A DNA stretch of 64,000 bases from Gautieria morchelliformis (lineage: Eukaryota; Basidiomycota; Agaricomycetes; Gomphales; Gomphaceae): positions 140,598 to 204,597 of the forward strand of contig WHVA01000172.1 of assembly GCA_015179125.1 (NCBI GenBank). The letters run 5' to 3'. A model generated the notes under the pieces. The model was not told where the DNA came from, did not search any database, and saw only the letters and a list, made by a program, of their open reading frames with translations. Position numbers and translations under genes: made by a program. Shown piece after piece: positions 23,026 to 33,010 of this stretch. The first letter of the stretch is position 1. The number at the start of each line of letters is the position of its first letter.

Positions 23026-23931
23026 ATGGGCCCCGGAGACACTTCACAGAAGCTATTGGGTGTTGAGAAGCTTGCTACAGATGGAAGTAATTGGCCATTG
23101 TGGTGAGCCACTCTCATCAGCTATTTCGAGTCCAAAAATCTACTCAAGCATGTAGAAGGCAGAGTCACTCGACCTCCTGATCCTCCAGTCATGCCCCCAG
23201 GCCATATTCTTACAGAAGCTGAGGAAACTCAGATGGATAAGGCTGAGGAGAAGCTGGAGAGATATCTGGCTAGAGAAGGACAAGCCAAGACCCAAATCAT
23301 CGTCTCAGTGTCAGAGTCATTAGCTCTGATGCTACAGAAGCAGAAGACAGCAAAAGAGACTTGGGATGCACTGGTCAATGAAATGACCAAAAAGCCCAAG
23401 ATGGTCCTCACCAGCCTGCAGAGACAACTCCGCAGTATGAGATGTCCTGAGGATGGAGACTTGAGAGATCATTTGGACAAGGCCCAAGACCTATATGCTC
23501 GTCTTAATGAGATGGGAGCCAGAGTTTCTGAAGAAGAATTCATGGACATTATCCTTGCGTCACTTCCACCATCCTATGAGGCAGTCATGAATGCCCTTAC
23601 CACTTCGCTTGAAGAATGCGGGATGCCATTAGTCCCTGATAATATTATTAGGGTACTAAAGGCTCAGTATGACAGGAAGAAAACACTCCCGCAAGAAGAG
23701 CAGGTGTTTATTGGTTCATCTACTAAGAAGGACCACAAGGGGCAGAAGACGCATACATGCAGTAACTGCAAAAAGCCTGGACATTCCATCGAAAATTGCT
23801 GGGATAAAGGAGGTGGTAAAGAAGGTCAAGGACCATGTCAGAAGACAAAAGTCAAAGGCAAAAAGAAGAAGAAGGGTAAAGCAAAAGCGAATGTTGCCGA
23901 AGAAGAGACCTCTTCTGAGGAAAGTGGTTGA
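23026..23931 (+). pseudogene. Copia-1 gag (nucleocapsid-type) with nonsense codons
   Basis: The ATG at 23026 lies inside the primer-binding site and opens MGPGDTSQKLLGVEKL, typical of gag N termini that contain a W-rich block. TGA at 23104 interrupts after NWPLW, where family members usually have a basic residue. The frame then stays open to TGA 23929. A gag UBN2-like region spans the middle (DALVNEMTKKPKMVLTSL and related) and an intact CCHC zinc knuckle CSNCKKPGHSIENC is near 23760, followed by a Lys-rich tail. The last TGA (GGT-TGA-TGG) also fits CGA to TGA, and a 1-nt shift follows it before the protease frame. Confidence 0.85.
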
Positions 23932-24553
23932 TGGGCATCTTGCCTTCACCAATTTTGACGAGTGCTCTAATTTTAATTCGAGCACATCCTCAGGAGTTGT
24001 AGTGATACTCGACACCGGAACGACATCGCATATGACTCCTCATAAACATTTATTGAGGAACTACTGTCAATTCTCACAGCCGAGGACTATCCAAGCAGCC
24101 AACAAAGGCACCTTTGATGCCTTCGGCTCTGGACTGCTCGTATTATCCAATAAGGTTGGAGATAAAACAGTAGAAGTCATGTTGCAAGACACATACTATG
24201 CACCAAAAATTGCTGCTACCCTCGTCTCAATCGGTCGGTGCGATGATGCTGGCTACGATATTCGACTCGGTGGCCAGAAATGCACAATATCTAACACTGC
24301 TGGAAATGTATTGATGCAAGCACCGAAGGTCAATGGCTTATATCGACTAGACCTCCAGTCACCAAGTGCTCAAGCCCATATGTGTTTGTCTGCCATGGAA
24401 ATCCATCAGAAGATGGGGCACATCTCACAGAAGTCCCTACAACATCTACTCAACCGTGGCATGATATTGGGCATTGAACTGAGCTCCACAGGCGATAAGA
24501 TTGTCTGTGATGCATGCATTCAAGCCAAGATTTCACGCAAACCTCTTCCTTGA
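23932..24553 (+). pseudogene. Copia-1 protease and pre-integrase zinc domain
   Basis: Frame NFDECSNF, then the aspartic protease motif LDTGTTSHMTPH at about 24008, a typical Copia protease core, and GAG_pre-integrase-type HxxxGH (IHQKMGHISQKSLQHLL) with CDAC near 24505. It ends at TGA 24551 (KPLP-stop-EPRD), beyond which the same frame continues directly into the integrase. Confidence 0.85.
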
Positions 24554-27271
24554 GAACCCAGAGACCGTACATCAAAATTCGGTGACAGAATTTATTCTGA
24601 TGTCTGGGGACCTGCAAGACACCTCACGATGGATAAAAAGTCATATTATGTCTCCTTTATCGATGACTACTCAAGGGAATCGGTGATCTATCTCATGGCA
24701 AACAAATCAGAAGCATTCTCAAAGTACAAACTCTACGAGGCTCTAATGCTTCGACAGAGAAATGTGCACATCAAGGCACTTGTTTCTGACCGAGGGGGCG
24801 AGTATATGAGCTCTGAATTCGAACAGCATCTAGCCAAACAAGGCACGAAGCATCAGTTGACAGTACACGACACACCAGAGTCTAATGGTGTTGCCGAACG
24901 TCTGAACCGAACTCTCACTGAGAGAACTCGTGCCATGCTGTTGGAATCAGGCCTTCCTAAGATATTATGGGGCTATGCGATACAGCATGCCAATTATCTT
25001 AGGAATAGGACACATACAAGAGCTCTACCGGATAAAACGCCCTACGAGATGATTCACCATGAGAAACCGAATCTCAAAGACGTTCACGCGTGGGGAACTG
25101 AAGTCTATGTTAAGGTCACTCAGGGAGATAAATTGGCAGCTCGTGCCAAAAGAGCTCGGTGGATAGGAATTTCTGCGCAGAGCCATGGTCATTATGTTTA
25201 TTGGCCTGACTTGCACAAAGTTTCTGTCGAGCGGAACATTGTGTTTGATTCAGAGATGAAGAAGGGAAAGGTCCCAATCATTTCTATTGAGGAATCCAAG
25301 CTACCTACGTCTAGAGAGGAGAAGAAGGCCATTCCGGCATCAGCGCCTGTGCCTGGTCGCTTACTCAGCGAAGAGGCAAAGATCGAAGAAATTGATGAAA
25401 GCGCACCAGAGGAATATCTTGAAGAGCTGCAACCTATTCAAGGAGTTGATGACAGACCTAGAGAAGCTGACCCGATAAGGAGAAGCGAAAGGATTCGTCA
25501 ACAACAAGTGCAGCCGGCCCCAACAGGTCCCGTAACAAGATCTCAGACTCAGAGACAAGCTGGCGCACATATGACTACGCTAGCTTACGAGGACGTTGAG
25601 GACCATAAAGAAGATTTATTCGACCAAGAATTATCCTCCGAGATTGATGGCATCAGTAGCTATGAGTTTGCCATCAGTGCGTTTCCAACCGACGGTCAAA
25701 ACAATGACAAGGCGCTGGATTTGAGTCAAATTGAACCTAGCAATGCAGACGAAGCTCTGAATCATCCTATATGGAAGAAATCAATGGACAAAGAGTACAA
25801 GGCCCTAATCGACAAGGGAGTGTGGGAACGAGCTAAACCACCTCCTGGAGCCAATATTGTCGGTAACAAATGGGTCTACCTTTGGAAGCGTAATCCAGAA
25901 GGGAAACCAATAATGCCTAAATCGAGAATGGTCGCCCAAGGCTTCACACAGAAGTTTGGAGTCGACTATGATGAAACATACTCACCTGTTGCTCGGTTAT
26001 CCTCCCTACGGATCATATGCGCCATTGCTGCTAGGAATGACTGGCCTATTCATCAAATGGACGTGGACTATGCATACCTCAATGCTACGTTGCCTGAACC
26101 TATTTACATGAAGCAGCCGTATGGATATGAGTCCGGAGACAAAGACGAAGTGCTACTTTTGAAGAAAGCACTTTACGGCCTCAAACAATCTGGAAGGGAA
26201 TGGTACAAACGTCTAAGTGGTGAATTCCACAAGTTAGGATTCACCACATCAGCCACAGATGGGGCTGTATTTTATAGACGTGGCGGAAAGGGGCATGTGA
26301 TCATTGCAACAGCTGTGGACGACCTTACCATCACAGCTGAGAATCAGTCAGTCCTGGACGAAGTCAAACGGGATCTTGCTCAGGTCTTCAGTATGAAAGA
26401 TCTAGGCGAGATTCATTGGCTATTGAACCTCAAAATCGAAAGAGACTGGCAGAAGAAAACCATTGCAATTTCACAACCCGCATACATCGAGAAGATCATC
26501 AAAAAATTCAATCTCGAAGATGCGAAGACTTATGCTACGCCTCTTGATCCAGCCGTAAAATTATCTAAAGACCAATGTCCTTCTACAGAGAGAGGCAAGA
26601 AAGCCATGTCGAAGTTTCCATACAGGCAAGCTATAGGATCACTGATGTGGGCAGCTGTAGCCACTTGACCTGACATTGCATTTGCGGTGTCATTGCTCTC
26701 ACAATTCCTCGAAAATCCAGGTGGCACACATTGGAATGCAGTCAAACGTGTCTTCAAATACTTGAAAGGCACGAAGCATTACAAACTCACACTTGGAAGA
26801 AATCGAGACGGCTTGATGGGGTATTCAGATGCGGATTGGGGTTCACAGAGTCATAGGCGTTCATATTCGACATACTTATTTCAGATTGATGGAGGCACTG
26901 TTTCATGGAGTTGCCAGAAACAATCGATAGTAGCCCTCTCATCAACTGAAGCCGAATTCGTCGCCCTGACCCATGCGGGCAAAGAGGCTCTCTGGATGCG
27001 CCATTTTATCTCTGAAATATTCCAACCACTGAACAGACCCATCCAAGTTTATTCAGACAATCAATCAGCCATTGCCATCACGTATGGCACTCAACAACAC
27101 ACGAGAACCAAGCATTTCAACATCAGATTATATTTCCTTCGAGATATAATCAAAAATCAAGAAGCCAAGCTCGTTTATTTGCCAACCGAACAAATGTTGG
27201 CAGATATTCTCACTAAAGGACTTCCTAGTCCTAGAGTGAAGATCCTCAACGAGAAGCTTGGAATATATTAG
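24554..27271 (+). pseudogene. Copia-1 integrase, reverse transcriptase and RNase H
   Basis: One frame, broken only by TGA at 26666 (VAT-stop-PDIAFAV; the family motif is TRPDIA, so CGA to TGA). Integrase D-D-E: FIDDYSR (24657), VSDRGGEY (24784), ESNGVAERLNRTL (24880). RT: NKWVYLWKRN, the YDETYSPVARLSS block, QMDVDYAYLNA, and the catalytic VDDL near 26317. RNase H: YSDADWG, SSTEAEF, YSDNQSA and the terminal MLADILTKGL. Stop at 27269-27271 just before the polypurine tract. Between integrase and RT there is a variable acidic linker. Confidence 0.9.
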
Positions 27272-27284
27272 GCTTGAGGGGGCG

Positions 27285-27600
27285 TGTTGGGTGCATTTAT
27301 GCTCCTGCACCAAAGTCAAGCCAAATAGATTCCACCATTCGTATTTCTTTTGATTTTGACTTGAAACCATGCTGACATTCATTCTATGATTTGTCGAATT
27401 TTCCTTTGATTTTTCGAAGCTGTATTTCTACTTCTTTTCATGTTCTGTCCAACCGACCCTTTGTGGGTGGTTGTGGACAAATTTCCTTTTTGAGCTGCGG
27501 CTGTTCACCACCGTGGTACGTTCTACGGGCGCTTAGCACGGCACAAGGTGGTATCACGGGCGCTAAAGCGCCGGCTAGTAGTACATGCGCATGAGACACA
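27285..27600 (+). repeat. Copia-1 3' LTR, first part
   Basis: Matches 22481-22796 of the 5' LTR and stops at ...GAGACACA where the solo LTR has inserted; the remainder is 28879-29102. Confidence 0.93.
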
Positions 27601-28873
27601 TGTCATGACGCGTTTATTCCTCATAACTCAAGTGCTCTGTCCTGACATTTCCCACCCCATTTCCTTGTTCGCCCCGATCGCTATTGTCATGTTCGGCAAC
27701 CAATATTCGCTGATTCCCGCCCGCTACCACCGCCGCGCCTTTAAACGCACGATCGACGTCCTGGGGCTGACTCGGCAGTCATCACTGGGCCTACCACCTC
27801 CTCTGCTCAACCCTCTTCCGATGGTGTTCTAATAGTTGGGTTGTCATGACCTGTGCATTTCCTGCACCTTGGTACCCCCATTTCCCCTTTCGCTACTCCT
27901 CCTCAGCGTTCGCTCGGCTTCGCCCTCCACCTCGACCCCTCCTCCACTAGGCCACCTCTGTTCGCCCTTCCTTGCATTTCGCCGAACGACTAGTCGCTGC
28001 TCGCATCATTCGCCAGCAGGCACACCATCAAATACAATCGATGCCATTCACCCGGCATGATGTCCATCATTAACCCCATCGTCTTCTTAATCCAACCCCA
28101 TTGGGCGTTCGTATGGTCGAAATGTGTTCGCAGGGCGTCCCTTCCATAGGCCGTGCAGAATCGACCCAGTAGGCCAAGAGTCCGTGCAGGGTAGCATATA
28201 TGTGGGTTCCAAGACATGGGTTTGTCCATAAATGCCTCCGCCACCTTTACTCTCCATCGTTTCATGTTCCCCCTCTCCTCACATTCTATTGTATGTTTAT
28301 TTCACCTATGCTGTATCATGACTGCGCGCCCCTATCCAACCCTGACTTGTGACGGCCTCTTTCCTATTCGCTGATACCGTACGAGCATTCGATATAAGTA
28401 GTTTACATTCGCATGTATATTCCCCAGTTCAATTATCATACGTCGTCCATCTTGTGCAAACTTGACCTCGCTGTGATCATCGTCTTAAGCCTTTCCCTGA
28501 AGATTTCTATCTTCGACCAGCCAAGGACTTAGGCATCACTGGTGAGTTCTCATACTTCACCTTCGTTACCCTAGCCTCCGAACTACTCTCTGCGCTGTTG
28601 GCGAAGGGCTCCTCAGGAGTCCCTTCGCCAGCGAAGGGACTGTCGAAACTTAGACAGCCCTTCCACAGTATCTTGCGCGTTGCATCGTCGAGTACTGCGA
28701 GCTGTTCCGCTACGACTGTAGACAGGGTGAGCCCCGTTCGGGCAACCCCTTTGTTTCGTGGACATTTATCGGTTCACTTATTCGCCGAATGGCATATCTC
28801 TTCGCACAAGTTATTCGGGCATTCGCTGTGTTCATTAATACACGATATTAACGCCTAAAAACCAATCTTGACA
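27601..28873 (+). mobile_element. Solo LTR, 1273 bp, inserted in the Copia-1 3' LTR (TSD ACACA)
   Basis: TGTCATGACGCG at 27601 to ACCAATCTTGACA at 28873; ACACA at 27596-27600 and 28874-28878. Same family as the minus-oriented LTR at 19636-22448. It is non-coding. The insertion must postdate Copia-1. Confidence 0.92.
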
Positions 28874-28878
28874 ACACA

Positions 28879-29102
28879 TTTCCCTCCTCTCTCAGTGACA
28901 ACTAAATTCACTGAGAGAGGCAAGTAAATTAGTCTTGTTTCCTTTCGATTTGTTGACCTAGAAATCCTGTAGTGAATTGATTTCTAGGTAGTGTATAATA
29001 TATTTAGAGTGACAACTAAATTCACTGAGAGAGTGAATTGATTTCTAGTCGTCTTTTGAGCAGCAAGTCCATACCTACTGCCTATAATTCCTGTCCTCTA
29101 CA
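28879..29102 (+). repeat. Copia-1 3' LTR, second part
   Basis: Matches 22797-23020 with one visible difference and ends CCTCTACA directly before the right CGATC target duplication. Confidence 0.93.
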
Positions 29103-29851
29103 CGATCTTCAGAACTTGCTCATGCCAAACAACGTTATTGTTCCATGTCCCGTCAAAGTTTGGACGTAAGTATTCTTCGGCATTTCCATCATCACCTGTA
29201 GATTTGATTGAATACCCACACTGCGGTGCACGCTTCAATATCCCGTTTTGTTGTTCGATCCCCATGATGCGATAGAAAGCAATACGAATGAGTGCCTGGA
29301 TCCAGGTAAGTATAGCCTTATATACCGCATTGATCACCACTTACATTGAAATTGTTGTTCCGTTTGACTTTGACCACCATCTCATCACCATCGGATTCGG
29401 TATCATCTACCTCCATTGGTTTGTTTTTCTTGCCTTTGCCTCTCTTGTTCTTTGGGGCTGACTTTTCCTCCTCTTTTGCCTTCTTTGCGGAATGCGCGTT
29501 GACCTGCTCGGTCAACTCACCGATTATCTCATCCATATGCTCCATACGTCCCTCGATCTTGACCAGGTCTTGTTCCTGGCTCTCCACAGTAGCGGCAAGT
29601 TCTTCATGGGCCGTTTGAAGAGTTTTTATTTGTTGCTGTAAGTCCTCCCCAATGTTTATGGCCTTTTTGACGTGATTCTCAAGCGCCGGCAACGAAACCG
29701 ACTCGAGGATGTGGCCATTCGACTTCATTGCGGCAACCGTAGCCTGCAGTTCGGTTAGCGCATCGGTAAGACATTTCATACCCGTTATTCCTTTGTTGCC
29801 TGCTAATATACCTTGCTGGACCCTCACAGACCCAGCCACTGACCCGGAGGA
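29103..29851 (-). pseudogene. Host gene, middle part (exon 2 remainder and start of exon 3)
   Basis: Exon 2 continues from 29851 down to 29345; a 49-bp intron runs from GTAAGT (29344) to CAG (29296); exon 3 runs from 29295 to 29108 before the CGATC site of Copia-1. The protein here has a heptad-rich coiled coil (residues around ALENHVKKAINIGEDLQQQI) followed by a Lys-rich nuclear-localisation-like stretch KNKRGKGKKNKPMEVDD. Exon 3 begins ALIRIAFYRIMGIEQQNGIL and includes YLRPNFDGTWNNNVVWHEQV. The coiled coil suggests self-association or a partner. Three other pieces of the gene are at 32315-32515, 22449-22480 and 18906-19635. Confidence 0.8.
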
Positions 29852-32314
29852 CACTGTGGATAGCGGAATCATTGAAAACATATAGGCCGACCCACTGGAT
29901 TTCAATTTTCACGGCTTCTGCCACTGGAACAGCACCCAATGAAAAACCCACTGAAAAATTTTCAGTAAATATGTTCACTGAAATTATCACTGAAGTATTT
30001 TAGGTGGTTTAGGCATTGAAAATTTCAATGATATTTTAATGACATTTCAGTGTAACATGCACTGGTAATTTACATGCCCAACCTCATGAAATTTCAGTGA
30101 ACAAGGCATGGGAACTCCAGGATATAGTCACAGAAAAAAAAGGAAGTAACACCAATGAAAAGTCCGCAAAAACTTGACTGAAAATCCGTGCGGTTGGCCG
30201 GGAAAATAATGGATGAGGAACGCTGGATGTCATTGAGTCGGTAGGTGAAATTCCGTGACTGGGCATTGAATATAGGGGAGAGAGGATGTGATAATGGCAC
30301 TGAAAACACCATGGTAAGGAAATGAAAATCAACTGACAACTCACAATACTAACCGGCTCTGTCCTACACCTAGCCTCGAGCCTCGAGCCCGTTCGACACC
30401 GCATCCCTAGCGACATTGCCGTCAAGTGGCTCACTCTTGATGTTTGCACAAGTTCAAATGAGGATGTACGTAGCGGGGTGCTCCAGTCCAATCGCACGCG
30501 ACGCAGGCAGAGTGCGAACCACAATGAAGTCAAGCTGCCTATAGGACACATTCTGGGACGCGCCTTCTATGGCGGGCATTTTTCTCTATGAGATGGATGG
30601 GAGAATCTGACGCAGCAATTCATTATCGTAGGTTCGCTGTGGTAACAAGAACGTGATTATGTAATAACATGACATTTCGTTTACCTTCTTACTGCCACGA
30701 CCACCCATGGATGGTACACGCTGGCAACCCGTCTCTGGTTTCCAGATCCACACCAACCTCGCCCATTGTGGTGGGTATAAGTTGCTTGCTACGTTCTCAT
30801 GCTGTTTTCTCCGCCGTGCCAATGTTGCTTTTATTTTTTGTCCTTGTGTGTATGCGGTGGGCGGTTTCTATGGCGCGTTTCTGCTCTGTCTCGCACTTAC
30901 GCTTGATTTCCAGCACGTGCGGTGCGGGGTGTTGGGACTGCGGACTGACGAAGTGACGATGACACGACGCAGCCATTCGTGTCGGTGTTGCATAAGGTGT
31001 CGAGCGTGTATGAGTGGTGTCCGTTTTTGTCCACTGTCGGTGAGTCGTCGTGTTTTTGTTTTTTTTTTCCCGACGCTGTAAACTTACTATATGCGTCTTG
31101 TGATGTACTCGTTCGGCTTCGAGGTGGCGTGGAAGTGCTGCAGCGTCGAGGCAGGGGACATCTTCGCAACCGTGCGTGGGTGGACGGGATGGGCTGGTTG
31201 GACTAATGCGCGTCTTTCTCTCTCGTTAGTGTCTGCAAGCCGCAACCGCAGTGGTGAAGCATTTGATCGACATGGATGCGCCACTGGAGATCCTGCGATA
31301 TGCGCTCGACTGCTTCTTCGTGATGGGTGAGTTCTGCGCGTGTTCCTGCTCAAGGTGCGTTGGCTGCTGTTTTTTTTCTGCGGGTGTTCTGAATGATGTT
31401 GTTGTGGATGCTGCACCCCGAGTTCACGGCCTTGTTGGACATGGAGCAGCACGCGCGCATTGTGGCACTCGTCACGCGCTTCGTCTAGGTGCTCTTGTCG
31501 CCCGCGGCATTGGTCAACGAGACGCACACCCCGAAGCTGTATGCAAAGTTCCTGCACTGGTAGCTGCAGTATTTCTTGGTGGCTGTTCCCCAACACCAGT
31601 CCACCACCGCACCCACACCAGGTCTGCGTCCGCCACCCCGCGCCACGACGCTGTGCGCCCCGGACACGTCTCTCGCGGAGCGCTATCCGCACGCCACGCT
31701 CGCGGCGGCCTTCCCCGACCCGCCGGACGCTGGAATACAGTGGTATCTCCGTAGAAATTCAATGACTTGGAAGGTATTTTACATCTTATATGCCTGTTAT
31801 TACTAGAATATCATCCAGAAATAGACTGCTATTTCACTATATTTCATTGGATCTTCCACTGGCTTTGGGTGCCCAAGTCACAGAAAATCCGCCTTCTAGC
31901 TCAGGCTCTAACAAATGAAAAACAGCAAAGAAATCACGGGAATGCGGGGAGCCACCCATGGGTATTTCCACTCTTGTTACACTGAGTTATTGGTGTATTT
32001 GAGCTGAAATTCCGTGATTACCCCATGAAACCTCGGTGATAACTCATTATAGTGTCCATGATATAAACACTGAATTTGTATGATATTACTACTTAAATCC
32101 AATGATTTAAACATGGAAATACCATAATAACTCACTGAAATTACATGATATGCACACTGAAATAAACTCACGGGTATGAACACTTTTCCACTGAAAACAA
32201 TTCAGTGGCTTTATCTCGGAAACTCAGTGGATTATGCACAGAACGCAGTGATTTAGCCACTGAAATTTCAATGGTTGAAACTAAAGGTTTTCAGTGGTTC
32301 CGCTATCCACAGTG
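29852..32314. mobile_element. Plavaka-like DNA transposon C, non-autonomous, with captured gene sequence (TSD AGGA)
   Basis: Left end CACTGTGGATAGCGG at 29852; right end CCGCTATCCACAGTG finishing at 32314. The inverted repeats match over about 27 bp with two differences. AGGA lies on both sides (29848-29851, 32315-32318). Removing the element and one AGGA restores the host gene frame. Subterminal regions (29925-30090 and 31990-32290) are packed with CACTGAAA/TTTCAGTG motifs. No transposase was seen; the centre holds what looks like part of a host transcription-factor gene. Confidence 0.88.
31087..31740 (+). pseudogene. Fragment of a fungal Zn2Cys6-type transcription factor C-terminal region, inside element C
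   Basis: Exon-like pieces read ATAVVKHLIDMDAPLEILRY and ALDCFFVM, then GTGAGT at 31325; a later piece reads MLHPEFTALLDMEQHARIVA, then RFV, TAG (31486), VLLSP and NETHTPKLYAKFLHW. These blocks resemble the C-terminal tails of basidiomycete fungal-specific transcription factors as I remember them; no DNA-binding Cys6 cluster is present. The flanking introns have plausible splice sites, showing that genomic rather than cDNA sequence was captured. Function is lost. Confidence 0.45.
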
Positions 32315-32515
32315 AGGAAGCACCAGCTAGGATCGGTGCTGGACGCATGAAAGTGTGTTTTGGTTTTGGTTTGGTGAGATAGACCTATTCTCATCTTCAG
32401 CTGCTTCCTCTTCACCTCTATCTTTGTCCAGCTTTCTTTTCAATGACCTAGAAGCCGGATGCGGTGGGAAAATCGCGCCAGTACGGCGCGGCGTAGCAAA
32501 CGGCTGTTTAGGCAT
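32315..32515 (-). pseudogene. Host gene, 5' part (exon 1 and start of exon 2)
   Basis: ATG at 32515-32513 opens MPKQPFATPRRTGAIFPP; exon 1 ends at 32416. A 77-bp intron with donor GTGAAG (32415) and CAG acceptor (32339) leads to exon 2, whose first 20-24 bases (32338-32315) abut element C. The chosen intron is the one that makes exon 2 continue in the same frame across the transposon into 29851. Unspliced, the frame stops at 32327. Confidence 0.75.
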
Positions 32516-33010
32516 CAGGAAGAAGATAAATCACCCTTTCAACGATTAAGTCACACTAGGTAAGCTGTATTTACTTATATAGTTCTACTCATACCTTCTG
32601 CAGAAGGTACTAACCTTTTTGAGACAACACCACTCAACGTCCGCTGCGCACACGCACGCGCATGCCTTCATTCTCAGCTCTCCCTTCGTCTCAGATCCAT
32701 GTGTATATTATTATTGCACACTGCAGGTGGCCAGTGCATCAGAACAATTAGTTTTATTTTATTTTTCATTGTTAATTATCCCGAGCGTGATTAGCGGCTG
32801 GAGCGGCGGCCCCGCTAAATATTATTTTACCAGAATTATATTAATAATAAATATATTGGGGCGATCCTTGGTTAATATGTAGCAGGAACGCGGTAAGAAC
32901 GTCGACATTTACCCAAGTATCGAGTCCGCGCTATTCGGTGAAAACGTTGAGGATATCCCATAGATACGTAGAATATCATCTGGATTTCTACGTCAGGTAT
33001 TTAAAGCAAA
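32516..33010. other. Likely promoter region of the disrupted host gene; no other gene seen
   Basis: AT-rich stretch with no convincing exon on either strand. A short TTATTTTATTTTT tract is at about 32755. Confidence 0.3.

Larger units (their letters stand above)
22481..29102 (+). mobile_element. Copia-1 LTR retrotransposon with a solo LTR in its 3' LTR (TSD CGATC)
   Basis: 5' LTR 22481-23020 (540 bp); 3' LTR is 27285-27600 plus 28879-29102 (also 540 bp once the nested LTR is removed). The two LTRs differ at about four positions. CGATC flanks both ends (22476-22480, 29103-29107). A primer-binding site GGTTATGGGCCCCGG follows the 5' LTR at 23022, complementary to the anticodon arm of initiator tRNA-Met as in Drosophila copia. 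A purine tract (GGCTTGAGGGGGCG) precedes the 3' LTR. Domain order gag, protease, integrase, RT, RNase H defines Copia/Pseudoviridae-type. About 5344 bp without the nested insertion. Confidence 0.95.

Noticed and set aside
23900..23960. Programmed gag-pol frameshift in Copia-1
   Set aside because: The shift coincides with a TGA that fits CGA to TGA and there is no slippery heptamer with pseudoknot; three other nonsense codons show the element is simply decayed.
32327..32515. A 62-aa single-exon gene
   Set aside because: It is exon 1 of the disrupted host gene plus intron read-through; splicing at 32415/32339 gives a continuous frame with the next piece.
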